From Agrococcus sediminis (GTDB lineage: Bacteria; Actinomycetota; Actinomycetes; Actinomycetales; Microbacteriaceae), in NCBI RefSeq assembly GCF_007923295.1, contig NZ_VOIR01000011.1:1-64000 (forward strand): a stretch of DNA of 64,000 nucleotides, given 5' to 3'. The notes under the pieces are model-generated. The model did not search any database. It was not told the origin of the DNA and saw only the letters and a program-made list of their open reading frames with translations. A program made the translations under genes and the position numbers. Numbering within the stretch: position 1 is the stretch's first letter; every line of letters starts with the position of its first letter. Positions 53,288 through 62,276 of this stretch are shown here, piece by piece.

Positions 53288-54064
53288 TCAGTGCAGGTGG
53301 CTCGCGCCGTTGATGTCGATGTTCGACCCCTGCAGGTAGGCGGCGTCGTCGCTCGAGAGGAACGCGAACACGGCCGCGATCTCCTCGGTGGTCGCGACGC
53401 GGCCGATGGGGATGTCGGCGGCGAGCTTCGCCTCCGACTCGGGCGTCGCGCCGACGCGGATGTTCGTGTCGACCGCACCCGGCGTGACCGAGTTGATCGT
53501 CACGCCCGACGACGCGATCTCGCGGGCGAGCGCCTTCGTGAAGCCGAGGATCGCGGCCTTCGCGGCCGAGTAGGGCACCTTGCCGAAGACGCCGCCGCCG
53601 CGCTGCGCCGACACCGACGACATGTTGACGATGCGGCCCCAGCCAGCCTCGAGCATCCCGGGCAGGAACGCCTTCGTGGCGAGGTAGGTGCCGGTCGCGT
53701 TCACGGCCATGACCGTGTTCCAGAGCTTGAGGTCGGTCTCGAGGAACGGCACGGGCGAGGTGATGCCGGCGATGTTCGCGAGCGCGCCGACCACGGGCAG
53801 GCGGCGCGCCTCGACCTCGGCCTGCACGGCGGCCTGCGCGGCGGCGACCGCGTCCTCGTCGGCGACGTTCACGGCCGCGCCGAAGGCGGGCACGCCGTGG
53901 CGCTCGCCGATCTCGGCGGCGACCTGCGCGGCGCGCTCGCCGTCGAGGTCGAGGATGACGACGGCCCAGCCGTCGCGCGCGTAGCGGTCGGCGACGGTCA
54001 TGCCGATGCCGCGCTCGGAGGTGGCGCCGGTGATGACGGCGGTGCGCTGGGTGCGCTCGGTCAT
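53288..54064 (-). CDS. Short-chain dehydrogenase/reductase
   Basis: The 258-residue SDR has the cofactor motif VITGATSERGIGM (TGxxxGxG), NIAGI, the Ser/Tyr/Lys set (NMSSVSA and YSAAKAA) and the PGAVDTNI loop. It reduces or oxidises a hydroxyl/carbonyl in the pathway. Its start overlaps the upstream epimerase stop (ATGA). Confidence 0.9.
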   Translation of the reverse strand: MTERTQRTAVITGATSERGIGMTVADRYARDGWAVVILDLDGERAAQVAAEIGERHGVPAFGAAVNVADEDAVAAAQAAVQAEVEARRLPVVGALANIAGITSPVPFLETDLKLWNTVMAVNATGTYLATKAFLPGMLEAGWGRIVNMSSVSAQRGGGVFGKVPYSAAKAAILGFTKALAREIASSGVTINSVTPGAVDTNIRVGATPESEAKLAADIPIGRVATTEEIAAVFAFLSSDDAAYLQGSNIDINGASHLH

Positions 54065-54990
54065 GATGCTCCTTCGGTGGTCAGAGACTCGGTGGTCAGC
54101 GACGGATGCGTGAGGTCGAGGCCCGCGACGAGCGGCGCCATGCGCGCGGCCGCATCGCGGATCGCGTCGACGCGGGCTGCGCGAGCGGCGTCGTCCATGG
54201 CGCCGGTCGCGTCGTCGACGTAGGCGCGCGAGGGCAGCTCGAGCGCGAAGCCGCCGGCGTAGCCGATGTCGGCGAGCGCCCGGAAGGCCGCGGGGAAGTC
54301 GATCGATCCGCCGCCGATGGGCCGCGAGAACTCGCCCGGCACCGCGTCGCGCAGGTGCACGTGGGCGATGTCGGCGCCCCACGCGCGGATCGTCGCCGGC
54401 AGGTCGTCGCCCGCGGCGACCACGTGGGCGACGTCGAGGATCGGGCGCACGCCGCTGCCGGCGAGCAGCGCGTGCAGCGCCTCGGCCCGCTCGCGGTCGA
54501 AGCAGAGCCTGAGGAAGTGCAGCGACTCGACCCACACCTCGACGCCGTGCGCCGACGCCGCGTCGGCCGCCCGGGCGAGCGCGGCCGCGACCCGCTCCAG
54601 GTCGGCGTCGAGCGAGTCGAGCGGCTCGTGGCCGAGCGCGCCGCACGGCAGCACGAGGGCGTCGGCGCCGACGGCCGCGGTGAGCGCGAGCAGCCGGTCG
54701 ACGTGCGCGGCCTGCGCCGACGCATCCGCCCCCGGGTCGTTGAAGGCGCCGACGTCGCCGTTGACGCTGCGCACCCGCAGGCCGCTCGCGGCGATGCTCG
54801 CGGCGACCTGGGCGATCGCGGCGTCGTCGAGCTCGAACGGCACGTGGTCGCAGACGCCGGGCAGCGCGCCGAGGTCGACCTCGGCGAAGCCCAGGCGCTC
54901 GATCTCGGCCAGCGCACCCTCGAGGGGCAGGTGCTGGAACGAGATGGTCGAGCAGCCGAGGCGCTGCGGCAGGTCTGCGGGCGGCGTCAT
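54061..54990 (-). CDS. Sugar phosphate isomerase/epimerase (xylose-isomerase-like TIM barrel)
   Basis: The 309-residue protein matches AP_endonuc_2-type TIM barrels: LGCSTISFQHLPLEGAL, VDLGALPG, WVESLHFLRLCFD, ILDVAHVVAAGDD, AHVHLRDAVPG and FALELPS supply the E, D, H and E metal ligands. Family members isomerise or epimerise keto-sugars (for example OtnI/hydroxypyruvate isomerase, OiaC-like decarboxylase). Overlaps both neighbours. Confidence 0.86.
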   Translation of the reverse strand: MTPPADLPQRLGCSTISFQHLPLEGALAEIERLGFAEVDLGALPGVCDHVPFELDDAAIAQVAASIAASGLRVRSVNGDVGAFNDPGADASAQAAHVDRLLALTAAVGADALVLPCGALGHEPLDSLDADLERVAAALARAADAASAHGVEVWVESLHFLRLCFDRERAEALHALLAGSGVRPILDVAHVVAAGDDLPATIRAWGADIAHVHLRDAVPGEFSRPIGGGSIDFPAAFRALADIGYAGGFALELPSRAYVDDATGAMDDAARAARVDAIRDAAARMAPLVAGLDLTHPSLTTESLTTEGAS

Positions 54991-55313
54991 GGCAGCACGA
55001 CGCCCTTGCGTGCGTCGCCCACCGGGATCGGCGTCCAGCGCACGACCTCGACGGGGCTCGCGAGCAGGCCCTCGAGCTCGGCGTTGAAGTCGGCGACGGG
55101 CTCGCCCGCGCCGTGCTCGTCGAGCAGCTCGGCGGAGTCCCAGTGCTCGATCATCGCGATCGTGCCGTCCTCGGCCTCCTGGATCGCGTAGAGGTTGCAG
55201 CCGGCCTCCTCGTGCACGCGCGGGATGACGCGCTCCATGGCGGCGAGCACCTGCTCGCGCGCGCCCGGGACGGGGCGGAAGATGGCGGTGACGACCAGCG
55301 GTGCGTCGGTCAT
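54987..55313 (-). CDS. ABM/quinol-monooxygenase-fold enzyme
   Basis: The 108-residue protein has an ABM fold: VVTAIFRPVPGAREQV, NLYAIQEAEDGTIAMIEHWDS, then VRWTPIPV. It is coupled on both sides (ATGA overlaps), so it probably acts on a pathway intermediate, for instance as in LsrG-like isomerases. This is inference. Confidence 0.8.
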   Translation of the reverse strand: MTDAPLVVTAIFRPVPGAREQVLAAMERVIPRVHEEAGCNLYAIQEAEDGTIAMIEHWDSAELLDEHGAGEPVADFNAELEGLLASPVEVVRWTPIPVGDARKGVVLP

Positions 55314-56224
55314 GGCTGCTCCTTGGTTCGGATGATGGTGCGGTAGACACCGGAGTGGTCGAGGGCGCCGTCGCCGGCGTCGGATGCGGCTTCGAACAGC
55401 GCGAGGGCGGTACGGGCCGCGTCGAGCGTGAGCCCCGCCTCGTCGGCGGCCTCGCGCGCGAAGCGGAGGTCCTTCACCTGGTAGTCGATGGAGCCGCCGG
55501 CCTCGAACGACTCGTCGACCCAGTGGTGCCGCTTCTGCCGCAGCACCTCGCTCGCGGCGAGGCCCGAGCCGAGCGCGTCGGCGAGGGTCGCCGCGTCGAT
55601 GCCCGCGGCGCGGGCGAGCGCGAAGGCCTCCGACAGGGCGGTGATCGTCTCGGCGACGACCAGCTGGTTGCAGAGCTTCGCCATCGCACCCGTGCCGGTG
55701 CCGCCCATCCGCGTCACCCGCGAGGCGCACGGCGCGAGCAGCTCGGCGAGCTCGGCGACCTGGGCCTCGGTGCCGCCGACGAAGAAGCTGATGCGCCCCT
55801 CGGCGGCCCCGAGCACGCCGCCTGACATCGGGGCGTCGACGACCTCGACGCCGCCCGGCACATCCGCCGTCGCCAGCTCGTCGGCCAGCGCGCGCAGCGC
55901 CACGGGCGACACGGTGCCGCAGACGACGAGCATGGGGCGCCGGACGCCCGCGGCGCGCCAGCCGGCCAGCAGGCCGTCGGGGCCCTCGAGCACGGCGCGC
56001 ACCTGGGGGAGGTCGGGCAGAGCCGTCAGCACCACCTCGCGGGCGGCGTCCGCGGGCGTCGCGGCGACGGTCGCGCCGGTCTCGAGCCCGAGCGCTTGGG
56101 CGCGCGGTGCGCTGCGGTTCCAGACCGTCAGCGCACCGCCGCCCTCACGGGAGCGCGCGGCGAGCCTGCGCGCCATCGGCAGGCCCATCGCGCCGAGCCC
56201 GAGGAGGCTCAGCGAACGGGTCAT
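55310..56224 (-). CDS. HIBADH-family NAD(P)-dependent dehydrogenase
   Basis: The 304-residue enzyme has LLGLGAMGLPMARRL, DAPMSGGVLGA and GTGAMAKLCNQLVV with the catalytic lysine. It is a second family member in the region and may be an L-threonate/D-threonate dehydrogenase-type enzyme. ATG 56224 is 10 nt after the DXR-like stop; the longer frame upstream has no support. Confidence 0.87.
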   Translation of the reverse strand: MTRSLSLLGLGAMGLPMARRLAARSREGGGALTVWNRSAPRAQALGLETGATVAATPADAAREVVLTALPDLPQVRAVLEGPDGLLAGWRAAGVRRPMLVVCGTVSPVALRALADELATADVPGGVEVVDAPMSGGVLGAAEGRISFFVGGTEAQVAELAELLAPCASRVTRMGGTGTGAMAKLCNQLVVAETITALSEAFALARAAGIDAATLADALGSGLAASEVLRQKRHHWVDESFEAGGSIDYQVKDLRFAREAADEAGLTLDAARTALALFEAASDAGDGALDHSGVYRTIIRTKEQP

Positions 56225-56234
56225 GACAGCCTGC

Positions 56235-57578
56235 TCACAGCGCCGACGCGGCCGCGAGCGCCTCGGTCTCGCGGCGGAGCTCGATAGCCTGCGCGAGCGA
56301 GTCGTCGATCTCGACGTCGTCCCAGCGCACGCTCTCGCCGGCGGCGATGTCGCGCTTGAGGGGCACGTGGTGGGCGAGCGCGACCGGCAGGTAGCCCTCG
56401 GCGACCGAGGTGCGGGCCGAGACGAGCTTGCCGTAGACCGCGAAGCCGCCCTCGCCGTCGAGCGTGTCGCCCGCCGCGAGATCCTTCTTCGCCGTCGCCA
56501 CGACATCCGCCGTGAAGCCCACGGCCGTGCCGGTCGCGATGCCGCGCAGCACCGCGTTGGCGATCGAGACGTTGAGCTCGAGGCCGACGTAGTGGTACGG
56601 GCGGTAGAGCGCCGCGTACTGGCCGGTGGGGTCGGGGTGCCACGGGTACTCCTGGAAGCAGCCCGAGACGTAGTCGTTCGTCGCCTTCACGACCACGAAC
56701 ACGCCCTCCTGGGTGTTGTGGGGGATCCAGTCGCCCTCGCGGGTGTAGCTCGACATCACGTCGACCGTGCCCTCGTGGGAGAGCACGCCGCCGACCTCCT
56801 TCGGGCGGCAGACCGTGGCGATCTCCTCGAGGTTGCCCGGCGTGAAGCTGAGGCCCTCGTCGCTCGGCACGAGCGCTGCGGCGTTGGCGACCGCGGCCAT
56901 CTCGATCGCGGCCTTCGTGCCGTCGCGGAACGAGGTGTGCATGTAGGGGTTGAGCTGGCCCGACTGCTTCAGCTCGTCCGAGAACTCCCAGTGGTCCCAC
57001 ACGTTGTCGGGGTTCATCTGGTTGTAGCCGGGCAGGTACTTGGCGCCCTTGCCGGCGCAGACGACGTCGAAGCCCGAGGTGCGGGCCCAGTCGACGAGCT
57101 CCCAGATGAGCGCGGGCTGGTCGCCGAACGCCATCGAGTAGACGACGCCCGCCTCCTTCGCGCGCTTCGCGAGCGCGGGGCCGGCGAGCGCGTCGGCCTC
57201 GACGGTGACCATCATCACGTGCTTGCCGCTGTCGATGGCTGCGAGGGCGTGCTTGATGCCGACGATCGGGTTGCCGGTCGCCTCGACGATCACGTCGATG
57301 TCGGTGCGGAAGAGGTCCATCGCGTCGGCGATGACGGCGGTCTTGCCGTCGGTGAGGTCGTCGACCGAGTCGACGATGTCGCCCTCGGGCCAGCCGACGC
57401 GGGCGAGCGACTCGCGGGCGCGGGCGGTGTTGATGTCGGCGATCGCGAGCACGCGCACGCCGGGGATGTTGCGGGCCTGCGAGAGGTACATCGTGCCGAA
57501 CCGGCCGGAGCCGATCAGGCCGACGCGGATCGGCTGGCCCTCTGCTTCGCGCTCCTTGAGCAGCTCGTGCAGGTTCAT
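56235..57578 (-). CDS. COG4091/DXR-like oxidoreductase with SAF domain, copy 1
   Basis: The 447-residue protein has an N-terminal NAD(P)-binding fold (VGLIGSGRFGTMYLSQA) like homoserine dehydrogenase and a C-terminal SAF domain (~350-430). It belongs to the COG4091 family, which includes DRL, a type II 1-deoxyxylulose-5-phosphate reductoisomerase. Here it lies in a TRAP/sugar catabolic operon, so an isomerising reduction of an imported sugar is more likely than isoprenoid synthesis. AGGAGAG precedes ATG 57578. A paralog lies at 60754-62115. Confidence 0.8.
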   Translation of the reverse strand: MNLHELLKEREAEGQPIRVGLIGSGRFGTMYLSQARNIPGVRVLAIADINTARARESLARVGWPEGDIVDSVDDLTDGKTAVIADAMDLFRTDIDVIVEATGNPIVGIKHALAAIDSGKHVMMVTVEADALAGPALAKRAKEAGVVYSMAFGDQPALIWELVDWARTSGFDVVCAGKGAKYLPGYNQMNPDNVWDHWEFSDELKQSGQLNPYMHTSFRDGTKAAIEMAAVANAAALVPSDEGLSFTPGNLEEIATVCRPKEVGGVLSHEGTVDVMSSYTREGDWIPHNTQEGVFVVVKATNDYVSGCFQEYPWHPDPTGQYAALYRPYHYVGLELNVSIANAVLRGIATGTAVGFTADVVATAKKDLAAGDTLDGEGGFAVYGKLVSARTSVAEGYLPVALAHHVPLKRDIAAGESVRWDDVEIDDSLAQAIELRRETEALAAASAL

Positions 57579-57691
57579 GGTGTCTCTCTCCTGAGATGTC
57601 GGATGCGCGGGGGCGCCGGGGGTGGTGTCGCAGGTGGTGTCGCACCGCCTGGGTGCTCGGTGCGACGGGTGGTGGATGCGTGGGGTGGGGT

Positions 57692-57719
57692 GGCGGGGCC
57701 CCGCGGACGGGGCCCCGCC
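57692..57719 (-). terminator. Intercistronic hairpin after dctP
   Basis: GGCGGGGCCCC and GGGGCCCCGCC form a perfect 11-bp stem just beyond the dctP stop (57725). Without a U-run it is likely to protect dctP mRNA or partly terminate, allowing more binding protein than downstream enzymes. Confidence 0.6.
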
Positions 57720-57724
57720 GGGGA

Positions 57725-58744
57725 TCACATCTCGCGGATCTGCGAGACCCAGGTCTGCACCTGGTCGGGCAGGCCCTCGACGACGGGCTGCGTCGCCTCG
57801 ACCCATGCCTCGCGGTCGGTCACCTCGTGGAACTCGGCGCCGGCCTCCTCGAGCTGCTCGCGGTAGTCGGCCATGTTCGTGACGGTGTTGTCGGTGTACT
57901 CCTCGCCGACCTCGTCGGCGACCTCGATGATCGCCTCGCGGATGTCCTCCGGGTAGCCCTGGAGCGCCTCGTCCCACATGATGAAGTGGTAGTTGGCGAA
58001 CATGTGGTGCGTCTCGGCGATGTGCGGAGCGACCTCGTGGATCGAGTTGAAGAGGATCGCGTCGAGCGGGTTCTCCTGGCCGTCGAGCACGCCCGACTCG
58101 AGCGCCGAGTAGACCTCGTTGAACGCGAGCGCCTCCGCGCGGGCGCCGAGGGCGTTCCACGTGTCGAGCATCGTCTGCGCGGAGGGCGTGCGGATCGTGA
58201 GGCCCTGCACGTCGGCGAGCTCGGTCACGGGCTCCTTGGTGGTGAGCTCGCGCGGGCCGCGGTACATGTTGCCGAGCAGCGCGTAGCCGGATGCGTCGGT
58301 GACGGCCGTCTGGATCTCGTCGCCCAGGTCGCCGCCCCAGACCTCGAAGAACTGCTCCTCGTCCTCGTAGAGGAAGGGGGCGGTCTCGACGGAGGCGAGG
58401 TCGGTGTACGCCTCGACCGAGAGCATCGACTCGATGACGATGTCGACGCTGTCGATCTGCAGGCCGTCGATCATCTCCTCCCACGTGCCGAGGGTGGAGT
58501 CGGAGTGGACCTCGACGGTGACGCGACCGTCGGTCGCCTCCTCGATCCGCTCGGCGAACTGCTCGGCAGCCCACTGGCGCGGGTCGGTAGTGGAGCCGGC
58601 GTGGCCGAGGACGAGCGTGTACGTCTCGGCCGAGTCGCCGGTGCCGGCGTCGCCGGACTCGGTCGGGGCGGAGCCGCCCGTCGAGCAGCCTGCGAGTGCG
58701 AGGGCGACGATGCCGACGCCCGCGAGGAGCTTGGTGGTGCGCAT
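57725..58744 (-). CDS. TRAP transporter substrate-binding lipoprotein DctP
   Basis: The 339-residue lipoprotein has a signal peptide and lipobox LALAGCS (Cys20). The DctP-family body has YTLVLGHAGS, IRTPSAQTMLDTW with the ligand-binding Arg, and LDGQENPLDAI. It captures an organic or sugar acid outside the membrane for the DctQM permease. Gaps to dctM and the next enzyme gene are short, apart from the hairpin. Confidence 0.92.
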   Translation of the reverse strand: MRTTKLLAGVGIVALALAGCSTGGSAPTESGDAGTGDSAETYTLVLGHAGSTTDPRQWAAEQFAERIEEATDGRVTVEVHSDSTLGTWEEMIDGLQIDSVDIVIESMLSVEAYTDLASVETAPFLYEDEEQFFEVWGGDLGDEIQTAVTDASGYALLGNMYRGPRELTTKEPVTELADVQGLTIRTPSAQTMLDTWNALGARAEALAFNEVYSALESGVLDGQENPLDAILFNSIHEVAPHIAETHHMFANYHFIMWDEALQGYPEDIREAIIEVADEVGEEYTDNTVTNMADYREQLEEAGAEFHEVTDREAWVEATQPVVEGLPDQVQTWVSQIREM

Positions 58745-58779
58745 GGTGCTTCCTTCCTTGGTGGTTCTGGTGGGTGCGA

Positions 58780-60102
58780 TCACTCGCCGAGCAGCACGGA
58801 CGGCAGCCAGAGCGAGATCTGCGGGATGTAGGTGATGAGGAGCATGTAGATCAGGCCGACGACGAGGAACGGCCATGAGGCCTTGACCGCGCTGACGAGC
58901 TTGACCTTGGAGATCTCGGCGGAGAGCATCAGCGCGATGCCCACGGGCGGCGTGATGAGGCCGATGCCGAGGTTGACGACGATGATCACGCCCAGGTGCA
59001 CCGGGTCGACGCCGAGCGACGTCAGCACCGGGAGCAGTATCGGCGTGATGATGATGAGCGCCGCATTCGCCTCGATGAACATGCCGGCGATGAGCAGCAT
59101 GAAGTTCACGAGCAGGAGGAGGATGACGAGGTTGTCGGTGATGCCGAAGATCGCCTCGGCCGCCGCCTGCGGCACGCCGCCCGAGGTGAGCGCCCACGAG
59201 TAGAGCTGCGCCGCGGCGAGCACGAGCATGATGAGGCCGACCATGAGGCCCGACTCGGCGAAGGCCGAGACGAGCTTCTTCCAGGTCAGCTCGCGGTAGA
59301 TGGCGAGACCCACGAGAAGCGCGTACACCACGGCGACCGCGGCCGCCTCGGTCGGCGTGAACCAGCCGAAGCGGATGCCGCCGAGGATGAGGAGCGGGAG
59401 GATCAGCGCCGGCAGCGCTCCGACGAGCGACGGCCAGAAGTGCGGACGCTCGTCCTTCGGCGTCTTGCCGATCAGCTCGAGGTTGGTCGTGTTGGCGACG
59501 AGCTCGTCGGTGAAGCCGCGCTTGCGCACCGTCAGGTGCACCGCGACCATCACCATCGCGATGTAGAGGATCGCGGGGATGATGCCGGCGAAGAAGAGCG
59601 CGCCGATCGAGGTGCCCGAGACCACGCCGTAGACGATCATCGTGATCGACGGCGGCATGATGGGCGCCACGATGGGCGCGGCGGCGGTGACGGCGGCCGC
59701 GTAGGCGGCGCGGTAGTTGCGCGCCTTCATCGCGGGGATGAGGATGCGGCCGAGGCTCGAGATGTCGGCGACCGCCGAGCCCGAGATGCCGCCGAAGAAC
59801 AGCGCCGACAGCACGTTGGTCTGCGCGAGTCCGCCGCGCATCCCGCCCACGATCGAGTCGGCGAGGTTCAGCAGGCGCTTCGTCATGCCCCCGGCGTTCA
59901 TGATGCCGCCGGCGAGGATGAACAGCGGGATGGCCAGCAGCGCGAACGGCGTGATGCCGGCGACGATGCGCTGGGCGCCGATCGTCAGCGGCGTGTCGGT
60001 GACGAGCCAGAGGGTGATGATCGAGGCCAGCGCGAGCGCGAAGCCGATGGGGACGCGCAGGAGCATCGCTCCCACGAAGTTGCCGAGCAGCAGAGGACCC
60101 AT
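58780..60102 (-). CDS. TRAP transporter large permease DctM
   Basis: The 440-residue membrane protein has about 12 helices and the DctM motifs: AIPLFILAGGIMNAGG, SGSAVADISSLGRILIPAM, VAPIMPPSITMIVYG and the second-half NLGIGLITPPVG. It is the sodium-driven translocating subunit. ATG 60102 follows the DctQ stop closely (3 nt). Confidence 0.92.
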   Translation of the reverse strand: MGPLLLGNFVGAMLLRVPIGFALALASIITLWLVTDTPLTIGAQRIVAGITPFALLAIPLFILAGGIMNAGGMTKRLLNLADSIVGGMRGGLAQTNVLSALFFGGISGSAVADISSLGRILIPAMKARNYRAAYAAAVTAAAPIVAPIMPPSITMIVYGVVSGTSIGALFFAGIIPAILYIAMVMVAVHLTVRKRGFTDELVANTTNLELIGKTPKDERPHFWPSLVGALPALILPLLILGGIRFGWFTPTEAAAVAVVYALLVGLAIYRELTWKKLVSAFAESGLMVGLIMLVLAAAQLYSWALTSGGVPQAAAEAIFGITDNLVILLLLVNFMLLIAGMFIEANAALIIITPILLPVLTSLGVDPVHLGVIIVVNLGIGLITPPVGIALMLSAEISKVKLVSAVKASWPFLVVGLIYMLLITYIPQISLWLPSVLLGE

Positions 60103-60105
60103 GGG

Positions 60106-60660
60106 TTACACCTCACCCTTCACGAGCACGTCCTCATCGGACTGGAACAGCACCTTCGACGGCAGGGGGTCGTGGTCGGGATCGGGGTTGCGCACGAGCC
60201 TCCACCACGCCTCGATCGCGAAGAGCGCCGAGATCGCGGCGCCCACGGGCACGGCGAGCGAGATGTAGCCGAACGGCAGGTCGATGCCGGGCATGTTGCG
60301 GCGGAGCGCGCTGGGGAGCGCGTCGACGCCGTAGAAGACGAGCACGCCGAGCGTGAACAGCACGAGCGCGCTCGCGACGGTCGTGACCGTGACGCGCAGC
60401 CAGCGGTGCTGGGGCGCGTACTCCCAGATGTCGAGCACCATGTGCCGGCCCTGGCGGACGCCGAGCGAGATGGCGAGCATCGACAGCCACACGAACGACA
60501 GCGCGGCCACCTCGGTGGTCCACGAGGCGGAGTCGCGGGTGACGTAGCGGGAGATGACCTGCCAGGTGACGGCGATGGTGATCAGCGCCAAGAAGGCCAC
60601 GCAGAGCCATTGGACGATCGTGTCGAGCGTCCCCATGATCTTCTCGATCAGTCGGGGCAT
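60106..60660 (-). CDS. TRAP transporter small permease DctQ
   Basis: The 184-residue protein has four membrane helices and the DctQ core VTWQVISRYV...SASWTTEVAALSFVWLSMLAISLGVRQGRHMVLD. It partners DctM. It is the first gene of the minus-strand operon, downstream of the 60723 operator. Confidence 0.92.
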   Translation of the reverse strand: MPRLIEKIMGTLDTIVQWLCVAFLALITIAVTWQVISRYVTRDSASWTTEVAALSFVWLSMLAISLGVRQGRHMVLDIWEYAPQHRWLRVTVTTVASALVLFTLGVLVFYGVDALPSALRRNMPGIDLPFGYISLAVPVGAAISALFAIEAWWRLVRNPDPDHDPLPSKVLFQSDEDVLVKGEV

Positions 60661-60722
60661 GAGTTTCGCTCCTTTGCGAAGTGGGCGGCGACAGTGCTGC
60701 TGAGGAAGAGTGAACCGTCTCC

Positions 60723-60748
60723 GCGTTCTACTGTCAACAGTAGAACGC
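60723..60748 (-). promoter_or_regulatory. Long palindromic operator and promoter for TRAP operon
   Basis: GCGTTCTACTGT (60723-60734) and ACAGTAGAACGC (60737-60748) are perfect 12-bp arms with CA centre. On the minus strand TTGACA (60732-60737 complement) lies inside it as a -35, with a TTCACT-like -10 17 nt on, 5' of dctQ. The core matches the site at 62161. Confidence 0.75.
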
Positions 60749-60753
60749 GACGG

Positions 60754-62115
60754 TTATCGAATCGTGACCGCGTGCTCGCTGCGGAACTCGTCCTCGAGCT
60801 CGCGACGGAACCGCACGGCCGCGAGCGACGCATCCGCGTCGACGTCGTCCCACGTGACCGAGCGGTCCTTGGGCACGTCGCGGATGAGCTTCGCGCCGTG
60901 CGCGAGGCCGAGCGGCAGCGCGCGGTGCTCGAGCGAGAAGCTCGCGGGGCGCAGCTTGCCGAAGACGGTGAAGCCGCCCTCGCCGTCGAGCGTCTCGCCG
61001 GCCCTGAGGTCGCGCTTCGCGGTCGTGACGACGTCGCCGCGGAAGCCCGTGGGGGCGCCGGTGGCCTCCCCGCGCAGCACGGCGCTCGCGATCGAGACCC
61101 CGAGCTCGAGGCCGATCATGTGGTACGGCCGGTAGAGCGAGCCGTAGCGACCCGTCTCGTCGGTCTTGACGCCGTACTCTGCGAAGCACTGCACCGCGTA
61201 GTCGGTCTTCGCCTCGAAGGTCACGTAGACACCCCAGCGCAGGTCGCGCTCGACCTCGGTGCCGTCGCGGTGCAGGCTCGACGCGATCTCGACGGTCCCG
61301 CGCTGGTCGAGCTGGCCGCCGATCTCGCGCGGCCGGAAGATGTGCGGCAGGTCGTCGACACCCGCGGGCGGGAAGTGCAGGCCCTCGAGCTGCGGCGTGA
61401 GGCCCGTGCCGTTGGCGACGGCCGCCATCTCGATCGCCGACTTCGTGCCGTCGAGGAACGAGTTGAACATCTTGGGGTTGAAGTCGCCCGACGAGAGCTG
61501 CTCGTCGGTGAAGCCGTAGTGGTCCCACACGGTGTCGGGCGTGGAGTAGTGGTACTCGGGCAGGTACTTCGTGCCCTTGCCGGCCGCGACCACGTCGAAG
61601 CCGACCGTGCGGCACCAGTCGACGAGCTCGCTGATGAGGGCGGGCTGGTCGCCGTAGGCCATCGAGTAGACGACGCCGGCGGCCGCGGCGCGGCGCTGCA
61701 GCAGCGGGCCGACCATGCAGTCGGCCTCGACGTTGACCATGATCACGTGCTTGCCGTTGTCGATCGCGGCGACCGCGTGGTCGGTGCCGACGATCGGGTT
61801 GCCGGTGATCTCGAGGATGACCTCGACGGACGGGTGCTTGATGAGCGCCATCGAGTCGTCGATGACGGCGGTGAGGCCGGTGCGCGCGGCCTCGTCGAGG
61901 CTCGTGGCGGCGTAGCGGTCGGCGCTCCAGCCGGTGCGGGCGAGCGCGTCCTTCGCCTTCGGCACGTTGATGTCGGCGACGCCGACCACGTGGAACTCCG
62001 GCGTGACCGAGGCCTGCGTGAGGAACATCGAGGCGAACTTGCCGGCACCGATGACGCCGACCCGGATGGGCCCCGCGCTCTCGGCTCGGCGCTGCAGCAA
62101 CGAGTACAGGTTCAT
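60754..62115 (-). CDS. COG4091/DXR-like oxidoreductase with SAF domain, copy 2
   Basis: The 453-residue protein is a paralog of 56235-57578: VGVIGAGKFASMFLTQA, EITGNPIVGTDHA, MVNVEADCMVGP, LYRPYHMIGLELGVSIASAVLRGEATG and a C-terminal SAF domain (ETLDGEGGFTVFGKL). It sits alone upstream of the TRAP operon with its own copy of the same operator, so the two paralogs are probably co-regulated yet separately transcribed. Substrate unknown. Confidence 0.8.
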   Translation of the reverse strand: MNLYSLLQRRAESAGPIRVGVIGAGKFASMFLTQASVTPEFHVVGVADINVPKAKDALARTGWSADRYAATSLDEAARTGLTAVIDDSMALIKHPSVEVILEITGNPIVGTDHAVAAIDNGKHVIMVNVEADCMVGPLLQRRAAAAGVVYSMAYGDQPALISELVDWCRTVGFDVVAAGKGTKYLPEYHYSTPDTVWDHYGFTDEQLSSGDFNPKMFNSFLDGTKSAIEMAAVANGTGLTPQLEGLHFPPAGVDDLPHIFRPREIGGQLDQRGTVEIASSLHRDGTEVERDLRWGVYVTFEAKTDYAVQCFAEYGVKTDETGRYGSLYRPYHMIGLELGVSIASAVLRGEATGAPTGFRGDVVTTAKRDLRAGETLDGEGGFTVFGKLRPASFSLEHRALPLGLAHGAKLIRDVPKDRSVTWDDVDADASLAAVRFRRELEDEFRSEHAVTIR

Positions 62116-62154
62116 GGACTGCTCCTTTGCAGTGGATCGCTCGGACGATGCGCG

Positions 62155-62182
62155 TGTCCGACTGTTGACAGTAGAACGTGAG
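62155..62182 (-). promoter_or_regulatory. Second copy of the CTGTCAACAGT operator with promoter
   Basis: ACTGT-tg-ACAGT (62161-62172, perfect) with the flank AGAACG (62173-62178) gives on the minus strand CGTTCTACTGTCAACAGT, matching the 60723 site; the other flank is not conserved. The minus-strand -35 TTGACG is 16-18 nt from TCTACT/TACTGT, so the site would cover the -10 of the copy 2 gene. Confidence 0.7.
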
Positions 62183-62276
62183 GGGCGGATGCGTCAAGCA
62201 CGGCTGGGTGGGTGCGGCGCGTCGTCGCTGTGGAGAGCGCGGGCCCTCGGTGCGGCCGTTCGCGTAACCTGCCCGC

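Noticed and set aside
58996-62181. 1,061-residue plus-strand open frame opposite the TRAP and DXR-like genes
   Set aside because: Composition is His/Arg/Glu-rich antisense noise. The real minus-strand genes have strong motifs and ribosome sites.
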